Assembly: GCF_001730305.1 (NCBI RefSeq) | Contig: NZ_MIJY01000045.1 | Location: 186,001 to 250,000 of the forward strand | Length of the DNA stretch: 64,000 bases | Reading direction: 5' to 3' | Source: Enterococcus termitis | Lineage (GTDB): Bacteria > Bacillota > Bacilli > Lactobacillales > Enterococcaceae | Shown here: in pieces, positions 47,639 to 56,657 of the stretch | How the letters are laid out: every line of letters starts with the position of its first letter | Position numbering within the stretch: the stretch's first letter is position 1 | Position numbers and translations under genes: made by a program | Notes under the pieces: generated by a model | The model's database searches: none | Told to the model about the DNA's origin: nothing | The model's input: the letters and a program-made list of their open reading frames with translations, nothing else

Positions 47639-47682
47639 AGCTGAGAGTTGACTCATAGAGTTATTTCTCAGCTGTTTTTTTA
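47639..47682 (+). terminator. Terminator
   Basis: AGCTGAGA and TCTCAGCT arms with a 19-base loop, then a run of seven T. Confidence 0.8.
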
Positions 47683-47819
47683 TTTATATTTACCTATTCA
47701 ATTCATTATTTGTAACATTTTTGTAATATAGAACATATATAATAAATTTTTGTTTTTTGAAATAAAGTATTAACAGTGTTTAAGAAAATATTAAGCTGAA
47801 ATAAAAACCAGGAAAAGTC

Positions 47820-47847
47820 TTGTCTATCATTACGTTTATGTTACAAT
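47820..47847 (+). promoter_or_regulatory. Promoter of the LPNTG surface-protein gene
   Basis: TTGTCT, 16-bp spacer with extended -10 TGT, TACAAT. Confidence 0.65.
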
Positions 47848-47878
47848 GGTGTTACAGAAAACGATAGGAGGAATAAAA

Positions 47879-49294
47879 GTGAAAAAGATTATGCTATTTT
47901 TTATTTTGTTGGGAGGACTGGTTCCTGTTACTAGTTTTGCAGAAGGAGAGCAGACTAGTTCAGATAGAGAGTTACAGGAAGTTGTAACGACAGAGACAAG
48001 TGAGGAGATGAATGTTTCTTCATCAGCACCATCAGAGGAAGGCACTACAAGCTCTACAAATTCAGAAGATACACCACCAATAGCTAAAGCAGAATTAGTG
48101 GTGATCAAGACTTCTTTATTTTTACTTCAAGGTGATAAGCTGACTGCTGAAATGCTGCAAGCTAATATGCAAGAAGGAAGTGCACCGTATGATAATGTAA
48201 AATTATTAGAAGAAGCTTCGACTGAGAAATTGGGGACAAATTATGTAAAAGCAAGTTTCACTGCTCATGGACCTGAAGGTAGTGTAGAAAATACAGCAAT
48301 GTTTGAATATCAGGTTGTAAAACGTTCATCAGCTGAAGAAGAAGTGTTCGATTGGAAGATCAAAATCTACGTAAATGATGTTATAACAGCAGAAATGCTT
48401 GAAGGACACGCAAAGGCAAATAAAAAACCATTTACCAATTTCAAACTTTTGGGAGAACCAGTAACAGATAAAATAGGACCACAAGCAGTGAAAGCGAGTT
48501 TTACGATTACAGATGATGCTGGTAAGAAAGAAGCCGTAGGTCTGTTCAAATACTCAGTCTTAAGTAAAGCTGGACTTGCAGAAGGTGAGACAATTCCGAC
48601 ATCAATTTTATTATATCGAGGCGAAAAGTTAACGACAAGCATGTTAGAAGCTAATTCACAATTTCATCATGCACCGTATGACACATTTAGCTTTATAGAT
48701 ACACCATCAACTGATAAATTAGGGATGAACTACGTAAATGCTACGTTTATCAACCATACGATCGAAGGAGAATTACAGACATCTGGCGAGTTTAAATATG
48801 TTGTGATTGAAGATGCTGCATCATATAATCTTGAGTTTGTTTCCTTTGATGAGAGTAGCAATTTAATAAAAGGACGTGTCTTGGACAAAGCCGGGCAAGA
48901 AGTACCGCATGTATCTATTCAAGCGGACAACAATCGAATCGATGGAACGATTGATCCGACCGATGTGAAACAAGTTAGACCATATACTGTACGCCAAGCA
49001 TTAACAGACGCACAAGGTTACTTTACATTACAAGCAGATGCTAACGGATATCTATTTGCTTTAAATGACGAAGCAGGAACGTATTCAGCTGTTTACCCAA
49101 TTACTAACAATGCCTTTAAGTCAGAAGGAACAGCTAAAAAAGAAGAGCCAACTCAAAAAGACAATAGCCTATTGAAAAAACTATTGCCAAATACTGGTGA
49201 AAAGAATCGCCTGTTTATAACCGTTTTAGGAGTAGTCATTTTATTACTTGTGATTGTCGTCATCGTTAAACGAAAAGCAAAACATAATCATTAA
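47879..49294 (+). CDS. Sortase-anchored surface protein with three tandem repeats
   Basis: A 471-aa cell-wall protein not recognised as a named adhesin. It has an N-terminal signal peptide (KKIMLFFILLGGLVPVTSFA), a Ser/Thr/Glu-rich linker, three imperfect repeats of about 75-80 residues (about 73-155, 160-235, 240-320; each contains a 'T..ML..N....PY..' start and an 'LG.NYV.A.F' middle), a carboxypeptidase-regulatory-like beta domain (about 325-415), and a C-terminal LPNTG motif, hydrophobic helix and KRKAKHNH tail. The GTG at 47879 follows TAGGAGG. It has its own promoter and terminator. Confidence 0.85.
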   Translation: MKKIMLFFILLGGLVPVTSFAEGEQTSSDRELQEVVTTETSEEMNVSSSAPSEEGTTSSTNSEDTPPIAKAELVVIKTSLFLLQGDKLTAEMLQANMQEGSAPYDNVKLLEEASTEKLGTNYVKASFTAHGPEGSVENTAMFEYQVVKRSSAEEEVFDWKIKIYVNDVITAEMLEGHAKANKKPFTNFKLLGEPVTDKIGPQAVKASFTITDDAGKKEAVGLFKYSVLSKAGLAEGETIPTSILLYRGEKLTTSMLEANSQFHHAPYDTFSFIDTPSTDKLGMNYVNATFINHTIEGELQTSGEFKYVVIEDAASYNLEFVSFDESSNLIKGRVLDKAGQEVPHVSIQADNNRIDGTIDPTDVKQVRPYTVRQALTDAQGYFTLQADANGYLFALNDEAGTYSAVYPITNNAFKSEGTAKKEEPTQKDNSLLKKLLPNTGEKNRLFITVLGVVILLLVIVVIVKRKAKHNH

Positions 49295-49309
49295 GTTAAG
49301 AGATAGAAA

Positions 49310-49352
49310 GAGAGACGAACCATAACGCAATAAGTTATGGTTCGTCTCTCTT
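49310..49352. terminator. Bidirectional terminator
   Basis: A 17-bp perfect stem (GAGAGACGAACCATAAC and its complement) with a seven-base loop between convergent genes. Confidence 0.9.
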
Positions 49353-49357
49353 ATCTA

Positions 49358-50320
49358 TTATTCCATGCCAATCAAATAATCGTCATCTTTCATTGCTTCA
49401 ACGGTTCCTAATAAATACCCATTTCCAACTTGTGAGAAGAAATCGTGGTTACTTGTTCCTGTGGAAATACCGTTCATAACGATTGGATTTACATCATTTG
49501 CTGTATCAGCGAATAATGGATCCATGCCAAGGTTCATCAACGCTTTGTTTGCATTATAGCGTAAGAACGTTTTTACCTCTTCTGTCCAGCCCAATTCATC
49601 GTAAAGTTCTTCAGTATAGCGTTCTTCATTTTCATATAATTCATAAAGAAGGTTGTACATCCAATCTTTCATGTCATTTTGTTCAGCTTCAGTCAGCTCA
49701 TTGAAACCTAATTGGAATTTATACCCAATGTAAGTACCATGGACAGATTCATCACGAATGATCAATTTGATGATTTCCGCAACGTTAGCTAATTTGTTAT
49801 TACCCAAATAGTATAGAGGTGTATAAAAACCAGAATAGAATAAGAATGTTTCTAGGTAAACACTGGCAACTTTTTTTTCTAGTGGAGTACCATTTTTGTA
49901 GATTTCATTGATTTTTTCTGCTTTAGTTTGTAAGTAAACATTTGTATTGGTCCATTCAAAAATATCATCGATTTCTTTTTTTGTATTCAATGTGCTAAAA
50001 ATAGAAGAATAACTTTTGGCATGGACAGATTCCATAAATTGGATATTGTTAAGAACTGCTTCTTCATGCGGTGTACGGATATCTTTTCTCAGCTGATCCA
50101 TACCGCTTTCTGATTGAACAGTATCTAATAGAGTTAAGCCGCCAAAAACGTAGCCTACAGTTGTTTTTTCTAGGTCTGAAAGAGTTCTCCAGTCATCTAG
50201 GTCATTGGATAAAGGGATACGAGTATCTAACCAAAATTGTTCTGTTAGTTTTTCCCAAGTTGATTTATCGATCACATCTTCAATCGCGTTCCAGTTGATC
50301 GCTTCATAGTATGTTGCCAT
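49358..50320 (-). CDS. nrdF: Class Ib ribonucleotide reductase beta subunit NrdF
   Basis: Carries the dimanganese/tyrosyl-radical cofactor for deoxyribonucleotide synthesis. The 320-aa protein starts MATYYEAINWNAIEDVID and has metal-ligand segments in LDTVQSE, FMESVHAKSYSSIFSTL and IIRDESVHGTYIGYKFQ. GAGGAGG precedes the ATG. It is separated from nrdE by 375 bp of repeat-rich sequence, which is unusual for this operon. Confidence 0.96.
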   Translation of the reverse strand: MATYYEAINWNAIEDVIDKSTWEKLTEQFWLDTRIPLSNDLDDWRTLSDLEKTTVGYVFGGLTLLDTVQSESGMDQLRKDIRTPHEEAVLNNIQFMESVHAKSYSSIFSTLNTKKEIDDIFEWTNTNVYLQTKAEKINEIYKNGTPLEKKVASVYLETFLFYSGFYTPLYYLGNNKLANVAEIIKLIIRDESVHGTYIGYKFQLGFNELTEAEQNDMKDWMYNLLYELYENEERYTEELYDELGWTEEVKTFLRYNANKALMNLGMDPLFADTANDVNPIVMNGISTGTSNHDFFSQVGNGYLLGTVEAMKDDDYLIGME

Positions 50321-50695
50321 TTATTTTCCTCCTCATTAAACCGATACAATAAAATACATTAAATCATAGAGAGGCTGAGACAAAAGTGTTTAGCTCCAAG
50401 AACCAAGTAGGTACTGTGCAACATCAACTCGTTTCTCGTTGTGTTTTACAGCAATTCTGGCTTATTTCCGAAGGAGCTGCTTTTTTCTCGCCGTTTATTC
50501 GGGTTTAGAGAGCGAAACAAAACGAATTTTTAGTTTTGTCCCGCTCTCTTGTTTTTACGAGTCTGTTCCGCTTTTCATTGATCTAGCATCACGAACTAGC
50601 TCTTCAGAAAAAAGAAGAAAAAGGCTAGTGGCAAAGAACGCCACAATCAATTTCTCTATTTTTCAGTCAGAGCAAAACGAGTTCGTTCCGCTTTT
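50321..50695. repeat. 375-bp spacer between nrdE and nrdF holding repeats and hairpins
   Basis: No gene is supported. From 50371 (GAGGCTGAGACAAAA) to 50548 (TTTTGTCCCGCTCTC) the sequence is bounded by imperfect inverted repeats and has several nested inverted repeats (AGCTCC/GGAGCT, GTTG/CAAC). A strong hairpin lies at 50508-50548 (GAGAGCG...CGCTCTC). Two direct copies of ACGAG(T)nnGTTCCGCTTTT lie at 50558 and 50678; the second runs into the end of nrdE. It looks like one or two inserted small repetitive elements. Confidence 0.65.
50508..50548. repeat. Palindromic hairpin, second copy of the GCGAAACAAAAC family
   Basis: GAGAGCG and CGCTCTC arms with inner ACAAAAC/GTTTTGT, sharing its core with the hairpin at 8057-8099. 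Confidence 0.7.
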
Positions 50696-52861
50696 CTAGA
50701 TCACACAGCTTTCGCATTGGTTACTACCGATTTCCTCAGCATCATCAGTAAATGTACGTACATAATAAATTGATTTAACACCTTTATGGAAGGCATAATG
50801 ACGTAAAATGTTCAAATCACGAGTTGTTTGTTTTGGTGTATCTTTCCATTCATACAAGCCTTCTGGAATTTCAGAGCGCATAAACAAGGTCAAGCTCATT
50901 CCTTGATCCACATGCTGTTGCGCTGTCGCATAAACATCGATCACTTTACGCATATCCATATCGTAAGCAGAAGTGTAATAAGGAATTGTATCATTTGCTA
51001 AATAAGGTGCAGGATAATAAATTTTACCAATTTTCTTTTCTTGGCGTTCTTCGATCATTCGAGTAATCGGATGAATGCTGGCGCTTGTATCATTGATATA
51101 AGAAATAGAGCCATTCGGTGCTACAGCTAAACGATTTTGGTGATACAAGCCGTCTTTCTTCACTGCATCACGTAAGTTTGCCCAGTCCTCAGCTGTTGGA
51201 ATAAAGATATCTTTAAAAATTTCTTTGACTTTATCAGATTGAGGAGTGAAGTCACCTTCGATATATTTGTCAAAATATGAACCATTTGCATAATCTGATT
51301 TTTCAAAATTATGGAAAGTTTCGTTTTGCTCTTTTGCAATGTTGTTACTTTCAACTAATGTCCAGTAATTTAAAAGTGTAAAGTAGACGTTAGTGAAATC
51401 TAATGAATCTTTAGAGCCGTATTCCATATGATTTTTAGCGAAAAATGTATGCAGCCCCATTGCACCTAGTCCAATGGTATGGCTTAAGCGATTCCCATTT
51501 TGAATAGAAGGAACGACATCGATATCTGATGCATCTGTAACAAAAGTCAAGGCACGTGTCATTGCTCGAACAGATTTCCCAAAGTCTGGACTATCCATTA
51601 AATTAACGATATTTGTTGAACCTAAGTTACAGCTGATGTCTGTACCAAGTTGTTCGTATTCTTGTTTGCCATTTAAAATAGAAGGCGTTTGAACCTGTAA
51701 GATTTCTGAACATAGATTACTCATAATGATTTTGCCGTAAGCAGGATTGCTTCTGTTAGCTGTATCGATATTGATGATATATGGATAACCTGATTCTTGT
51801 TGTAATTTAGAAATTTCATTTTCTAGATCACGTGCTTTAATTTTACGTTTGCGAATTTTAGGGTTAGCCACTAAATTATCGTATTCTTTAGTAATATCAA
51901 CATAAGAGAAAGGTACACCGTACTCACGCTCTACACTATACGGACTGAATAGATACATATCTTCATTATTACGAGCTAATTCATAAAATTTATCTGGAAC
52001 CACAACGCCTAGTGATAAAGTTTTTACACGGACTTTTTCATCCGCATTTTCTTTTTTCGTTGAAAGGAACATTTCAATATCTGGGTGGAAGACATTTAGA
52101 TAAACCACTCCAGCACCTTGACGTTGCCCTAATTGATTTGAATAACTAAAGCTATCTTCGAACAATTTCATAACAGGAACCACGCCACTGGCAGCTCCTT
52201 CGTAGCCTTTGATTGGAGCGCCTGCTTCACGGAGATTAGCTAATGTAATGCCGACACCGCCGCCAATACGTGATAATTGTAATGCAGAGTTGATCGAGCG
52301 ACCAATGCTGTTCATATCGTCTGTTACTTGGATCAAGAAACAAGAGACCAGCTCGCCGCGACGTTTGCGTCCTGCATTCAAGAAAGAAGGAGTTGCTGGC
52401 TGGTAACGCTGGTGAATCATTTCATCGGCTAAAACCATTGCTAATTCTTCATTACCGTCAGCAAAGTATAGTGCATTGAAAGCTACACGATCTTCATAAC
52501 TTTCTAAGTATTCAGTTCCTTCGTTATTTTTAAGTGCATATTGTGAATAAAACTTGTAGGCTGCCATAAATGATTTGAATTCAAATTTTTGTTCATCCAG
52601 AAATGTATATAATTTTTCAATAAAAGCCATAGAGTATTTTTGGATAAAGGCAGTTTCTAAATAGTCATTATCGATCAGGTATTTGATCTTTTCTGTTGCA
52701 GTATCAAAGGTTCTTGTATTTGGCTCTACATTTTCTTTAAAAAATGCTTCCAAAGCTTCCTTATCTTTATGCAAGGGGATTTGTCCATTCACAGGACGAT
52801 TGATTTCATTATTTAACTTAAAATAGCTAACATCTTTAATTTCTTTTAGACTCAAGTTCAT
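50696..52861 (-). CDS. nrdE: Class Ib ribonucleotide reductase alpha subunit NrdE
   Basis: Catalytic subunit that reduces ribonucleoside diphosphates. The 721-aa length is standard. It has the N-terminal NrdE-type extension without an ATP cone, active-site regions in NAGRKRRGELVSCFLIQ and SNLCSEILQ, GSTNIVNLMD, the radical-transfer IGLGAMGLHTFFAK region, and a C-terminal redox cysteine pair ending NQCESCVI that NrdH reduces. It overlaps nrdI by 26 bp. The stop codon lies inside a copy of a short repeat. Confidence 0.97.
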   Translation of the reverse strand: MNLSLKEIKDVSYFKLNNEINRPVNGQIPLHKDKEALEAFFKENVEPNTRTFDTATEKIKYLIDNDYLETAFIQKYSMAFIEKLYTFLDEQKFEFKSFMAAYKFYSQYALKNNEGTEYLESYEDRVAFNALYFADGNEELAMVLADEMIHQRYQPATPSFLNAGRKRRGELVSCFLIQVTDDMNSIGRSINSALQLSRIGGGVGITLANLREAGAPIKGYEGAASGVVPVMKLFEDSFSYSNQLGQRQGAGVVYLNVFHPDIEMFLSTKKENADEKVRVKTLSLGVVVPDKFYELARNNEDMYLFSPYSVEREYGVPFSYVDITKEYDNLVANPKIRKRKIKARDLENEISKLQQESGYPYIINIDTANRSNPAYGKIIMSNLCSEILQVQTPSILNGKQEYEQLGTDISCNLGSTNIVNLMDSPDFGKSVRAMTRALTFVTDASDIDVVPSIQNGNRLSHTIGLGAMGLHTFFAKNHMEYGSKDSLDFTNVYFTLLNYWTLVESNNIAKEQNETFHNFEKSDYANGSYFDKYIEGDFTPQSDKVKEIFKDIFIPTAEDWANLRDAVKKDGLYHQNRLAVAPNGSISYINDTSASIHPITRMIEERQEKKIGKIYYPAPYLANDTIPYYTSAYDMDMRKVIDVYATAQQHVDQGMSLTLFMRSEIPEGLYEWKDTPKQTTRDLNILRHYAFHKGVKSIYYVRTFTDDAEEIGSNQCESCVI

Positions 52862-53213
52862 TCACTACTTTCTTAAAGGATTCTACGTCTTCGTTTGTAC
52901 CGCTAAATTCAAAAGCAAAAAGTAACGGAACGTCGTAATCACGTGCTATGTCTTTGGCTGTATAGATAAATAAATCTGCAAAGTTTCGATTGCCGCCACC
53001 GGCAACCCCTACTAATTGTTTATGGTTACTTTTATGATCAAGAAAGTCGTTGATCACTTCGGTAATATCTTCATCATAGGTTGGTACAATTAGAATAAAT
53101 GGTTCATTTATCTCAAAAAAAGGATTCGCAGGCTCAATTTCATAAGCTGGCAAATCCAATTTTTTAATAAAGCGTCTGGTTTGTCCGGTAACTGTAAAAT
53201 AGACGAGTTTCAT
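52836..53213 (-). CDS. nrdI: Flavodoxin-like maturase NrdI
   Basis: A 125-aa flavodoxin-fold protein that supplies oxidant for assembly of the dimanganese cofactor of NrdF. The FMN-binding segments are YFTVTGQTRRFIKKL and VAGGGNRNFADLFIYTA. It starts immediately after nrdH (one base between) and overlaps nrdE. Confidence 0.93.
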   Translation of the reverse strand: MKLVYFTVTGQTRRFIKKLDLPAYEIEPANPFFEINEPFILIVPTYDEDITEVINDFLDHKSNHKQLVGVAGGGNRNFADLFIYTAKDIARDYDVPLLFAFEFSGTNEDVESFKKVVNELESKRN

Positions 53214-53214
53214 C

Positions 53215-53439
53215 CTAGCTAGCCAAGTTTTTTAATTGATCTGGACGGAATCCTACAACTGTTGCAGCATCAGAAGTGATAACCGGAACACTTTGGAATC
53301 CTTGTTCTTTTAACCAGTCGATCGCATCTGGTTGGATATCAATATTTACTTCTTCAAATGCTATATTATTTTCGCTCAAAAAGCGTTTTGCCATTTTACA
53401 TTGGATACAATTATTTTTAGAAAAGATTTTTACGTTCAT
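53215..53439 (-). CDS. nrdH: Glutaredoxin-like NrdH
   Basis: A 74-aa electron donor for NrdE. The active-site CxxC is in SKNNCIQCKMAKRFL, and the C-terminal VPVITSD and VVGFRPDQL segments match NrdH. GGGGGAA precedes the ATG. It is the first gene of the operon, behind a strong promoter and a NrdR-like box. Confidence 0.95.
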   Translation of the reverse strand: MNVKIFSKNNCIQCKMAKRFLSENNIAFEEVNIDIQPDAIDWLKEQGFQSVPVITSDAATVVGFRPDQLKNLAS

Positions 53440-53472
53440 TTTTATTTCCCCCTCAATTAGTTTACATTCACT

Positions 53473-53500
53473 AGTATAAATCTCTCTGGGAAAAAGTCAA
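53473..53500 (-). promoter_or_regulatory. nrd operon promoter
   Basis: On the minus strand: TTGACT, 16-bp spacer, TATACT, 34 bp before the nrdH ATG. Confidence 0.75.
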
Positions 53501-53507
53501 CACTTAG

Positions 53508-53523
53508 GCACTACATATTGTGG
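53508..53523. promoter_or_regulatory. NrdR-box-like site upstream of the nrd promoter
   Basis: GCACTACATATTGTGG closely follows the NrdR pattern ACACwATATATwGTGT. A weaker partner (CACTAGTATAAAT at 53469) overlaps the -10 element, about four helical turns away. Confidence 0.5.
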
Positions 53524-53766
53524 TCGTTTTTCATCCTAATACCATGTTTTGTGTTTTTGAAAGGAATGTGAAAGCTCGTATTCTCTAGATTTATAAGCTT
53601 TTTAAGGGGATTTTTGTGTTCCAAAAAGAAATTTATTATTTTTTTTGATCAGATTTTTGACAAAGGAAACACAAGATATAGGGGGTGAATCTCTAGAGAG
53701 ATACTAGAAATATTTTCCCCAACAAACTTGACAATTATTTTCTTACTATAGTAGGTAGAAAGGACA

Positions 53767-53795
53767 TTGATTTAAGTCTCACAAACAGGTATACT
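53767..53795 (+). promoter_or_regulatory. feo operon promoter
   Basis: TTGATT, 17-bp spacer, TATACT, immediately followed by a Fur-box candidate. An upstream TTGACA at 53728 has no -10 at proper spacing. Confidence 0.65.
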
Positions 53796-53799
53796 TAAT

Positions 53800-53818
53800 G
53801 AGAACGATTATCAATATC
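53800..53818. promoter_or_regulatory. Fur box candidate controlling feoAB
   Basis: GAGAACGATTATCAATATC matches the 19-bp Fur consensus GATAATGATAATCATTATC at 15 positions and covers the expected transcription start. Confidence 0.7.
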
Positions 53819-54027
53819 ACTAAGAAATAGAATGAAACTTTTTCACAAATTTATATATTGTGAGTGATAATTGATGAATTATATTATCTAGCTACACAAA
53901 TCAATCATTCGGAAAATAGATAAATTGCTAGCGAGACAAAAAATATCTCGATATCAATTTCCTAATTTCCTAATTTTCTAAAGGATTAAACGATTTGTTC
54001 CGCTTTTAAACTAAGGGAGGCTACACA

Positions 54028-54495
54028 ATGTTGACATTGGCACAGGCAAAATTGAACAGGGTTTATATGATCGACGAGATCCAGGCAGAAGGATTTGCAA
54101 AGAAGCACTTGAACAATCTTGGCCTTGTGCCGGGGGGCAAAATAGTGCTGCTGAACTTTTCTGCTGAAAACGGCATTGTTCTTTTACACAATAGTCGGAT
54201 TGCAATCAATTTATCTGTATTGCAGCAAATTATAATAGTAGAAAAAAATCTAGACGAAGAAAATTGGGTTTCTTTAGATCAGTTGGCGGTTGGTGAAAAA
54301 GCACGTGTTATAGGGATTCATGGTCAAGGAGCAATCAAAAGACGCTTGATGGATATGGGTTTGACTAAAGGAGTAGATTTATTGATTCGAAAAATGGCTC
54401 CTTTAGGAGATCCAATCGAAATCAACTTGCGCGGCTATGAACTGACTTTAAGAAAAAGTGAAGCAGAATTAGTTTTAGTACAGAAAGTGGGGTAA
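54028..54495 (+). CDS. feoA: Ferrous iron transport protein FeoA (tandem-domain form)
   Basis: A 155-aa protein made of two SH3-like FeoA domains in tandem (about 1-73 and 78-153); the second has the classic HGQGAIKRRLMDMGLTKG and LRGYELTLRKSEAELV motifs, while the first is divergent. Usual FeoA proteins are about 75-85 aa. It assists FeoB, encoded 4 bp downstream. GGGAGG precedes the ATG. Expression should be iron-repressed through the Fur box upstream. Confidence 0.9.
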   Translation: MLTLAQAKLNRVYMIDEIQAEGFAKKHLNNLGLVPGGKIVLLNFSAENGIVLLHNSRIAINLSVLQQIIIVEKNLDEENWVSLDQLAVGEKARVIGIHGQGAIKRRLMDMGLTKGVDLLIRKMAPLGDPIEINLRGYELTLRKSEAELVLVQKVG

Positions 54496-54499
54496 GGGT

Positions 54500-56653
54500 A
54501 TGAAAGAACAGCATATTGCTTTGACAGGAAATCCAAATAGTGGAAAAACGACTGCCTTTAATGCATTGACAGGTGCCAATCAATATGTCGGGAATTGGCC
54601 AGGTGTTACTGTTGAACGAAAGGAAGGCAAACTCAAAAAAGATAAGAAGATAACGATACAGGATTTACCTGGCATATACTCTCTTTCACCTTATACGCCA
54701 GAAGAAGTTGTGGCAAGAGATTATCTGCTGAGCGGTTCTCCAGATGTGATCGTTAATATTGTTGATGCGACTAATTTAGAACGGAATCTATATTTGACCA
54801 CGCAATTAATGGAGACTGGTATTCCAGTTGTTGTTGGTCTGAATATGATGGATATATTGGATAAAACTGGAAAAAAGATCAATATCGAAAAACTAGCTTA
54901 TGGTCTAGGCGTAGATGTTTTAGGAATCAGTGCGTTAAAAAATCGCGGATTGAATGACCTAATAAAAAAAGCAATCAAAGTAAAAGGAGCGGACACAACT
55001 GAATTAACGTATCCTACTTATGATAATCGCTTAGAAGCAGCTCTGAATGAAATCATCGATGTTTTGGGAAACACTGTACTAGAAAAACAAGCACGTTGGT
55101 ACAGTATCAAATTATTTGAACGAGACGCTAGAGTAGAATCTGAATTAGAATTAAGTTCACTACAGAAAAAAGAAATTGCAGAGATCATTAAAATCACGGA
55201 GCAGATTTTTGGTGATGATAGTGAAGCAATCGTGATTAATGAACGTTATGAATTTATAACTCGCTTGACCGCACTATGTGCAATTGAAAAAAATGAGATT
55301 TCATTTAGTACGAGTGACAAGATCGATCGAATCGTTACCAATCGCTGGCTTGCTCTGCCGATTTTTGCTGTGATTATGTGGTTTGTTTATTATTTAGCGA
55401 TTCAAACGGTTGGAACTATGGGGACAGATTGGATCAATGACGAGCTGTTTGGCAACATTGTACCGACAACAGTGACTGGCTGGTTAGAGAGCTGGCAAGT
55501 GGCTTCCTGGATGCAAAGTTTGATTTTGGACGGAATTATCGCTGGGGTTGGAGCAGTTTTAGGCTTTTTGCCACAGTTGGTCGTATTATTCTTGTGTTTA
55601 GGTTTCTTGGAAGATTGTGGCTATATGGCACGGATTGCTTTTGTAATGGACCGTCTGTTTAGAAAATTTGGGTTATCGGGTAAATCATTTATTCCGATGT
55701 TGATTGCAACAGGTTGTGGTGTTCCTGGAGTTATGGCCAGCCGAACGATCGAAAATGAAAAAGACCGAAAAATGACGATCATGGTCACTACGTTTATGCC
55801 ATGTTCAGCAAAATTGCCGATCATTGCTTTGATTGCGGGAGCATTTTTTCCAAAAAGCAGCTGGGTATCACCTTCAGCTTACTTCATTGGGATTGCCGCA
55901 ATCGTTTTATCCGGAATTGCTTTAAAAAAGACTCGCTCATTTTCGGGTGATCCAGCACCATTTATCATGGAATTACCAGCTTACCATATGCCGCAGCTAC
56001 GAGGCGTAATTCGTCATGCCTATGATCGAAGTAAATCATTTGTTAAAAAAGCCGGAACAATCATTTTCGTTATGAGTATCATTATTTGGTTTACATCAAC
56101 GTACTCATTTACGCTGCAAGAAGCAGCCGAGGATCAAAGTATTTTAGCAAATTTAGGAAAAGTTATCGCTCCGCTGTTTGCTCCGCTTGGCTGGGGAACT
56201 TGGCAAGGAGCAGTTGCCACGATCACAGGGCTAGTTGCAAAAGAAAATGTGATCGGAACCTTTGGGATTTTATTTGGACATTTGAGCGAAGTATCAGAAG
56301 ATGGTGTAGAGGTTTGGGCAGCGCTTCAAGCGGCATTTACACCCGTAGCAGCCTATTCATTCTTGGTATTTAATCTATTATGTGCGCCGTGCTTTGCCGC
56401 AATTGGTGCGATTCGTCGAGAGATGGGCGATTGGAAATGGACATGGGGAGCAATTGGTTATCAGTGCGGGTTAGCATACGTTGTAAGTTTTATCATTTAT
56501 CAAGTTGGTCATGTTGTTTTTGAAAATGGTCAAATTGGTGCAGGTTTATTTATTGCTATTTTACTCGTGGTTATTATGGGTTATTATCTGTTCAGAAAAC
56601 CAAAGACAAAAGAAGAAACAGTGATTACACTGGCAACATTAGAAAGAGGGTAG
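54500..56653 (+). CDS. feoB: Ferrous iron transporter FeoB
   Basis: Membrane iron(II) transporter with an N-terminal G-protein domain: G1 GNPNSGKTTAFNALTG, G2 NWPGVTVE, G3 DLPGIYSL, G4 NMMD. A helical insert follows, then about 10-12 membrane helices with the two Gate motifs (ATGCGVPGVMASRTIEN and FMPCSAKLPI) and a Cys in LCAPCFAAIGA. The 717-aa length is normal. It is followed 4 bp later by a small Cys-rich membrane protein. Confidence 0.96.
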   Translation: MKEQHIALTGNPNSGKTTAFNALTGANQYVGNWPGVTVERKEGKLKKDKKITIQDLPGIYSLSPYTPEEVVARDYLLSGSPDVIVNIVDATNLERNLYLTTQLMETGIPVVVGLNMMDILDKTGKKINIEKLAYGLGVDVLGISALKNRGLNDLIKKAIKVKGADTTELTYPTYDNRLEAALNEIIDVLGNTVLEKQARWYSIKLFERDARVESELELSSLQKKEIAEIIKITEQIFGDDSEAIVINERYEFITRLTALCAIEKNEISFSTSDKIDRIVTNRWLALPIFAVIMWFVYYLAIQTVGTMGTDWINDELFGNIVPTTVTGWLESWQVASWMQSLILDGIIAGVGAVLGFLPQLVVLFLCLGFLEDCGYMARIAFVMDRLFRKFGLSGKSFIPMLIATGCGVPGVMASRTIENEKDRKMTIMVTTFMPCSAKLPIIALIAGAFFPKSSWVSPSAYFIGIAAIVLSGIALKKTRSFSGDPAPFIMELPAYHMPQLRGVIRHAYDRSKSFVKKAGTIIFVMSIIIWFTSTYSFTLQEAAEDQSILANLGKVIAPLFAPLGWGTWQGAVATITGLVAKENVIGTFGILFGHLSEVSEDGVEVWAALQAAFTPVAAYSFLVFNLLCAPCFAAIGAIRREMGDWKWTWGAIGYQCGLAYVVSFIIYQVGHVVFENGQIGAGLFIAILLVVIMGYYLFRKPKTKEETVITLATLERG

Positions 56654-56657
56654 GAAA

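Larger units (their letters stand above)
53440..54027. other. 588-bp divergent intergenic region between nrdH and feoA
   Basis: Contains the nrd promoter and NrdR-like box on the left, the feo promoter with a Fur box at 53767-53818, and a leader of about 200 nt before feoA. Other structure: a perfect palindrome ATCTCTAGAGAGAT near 53687, an AAAGCT/AGCTTT hairpin near 53570, and a repeat bounded by GCGAGACAAAA and TTTGTTCCGC (about 53936-54006). No coding sequence is supported. Confidence 0.6.
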
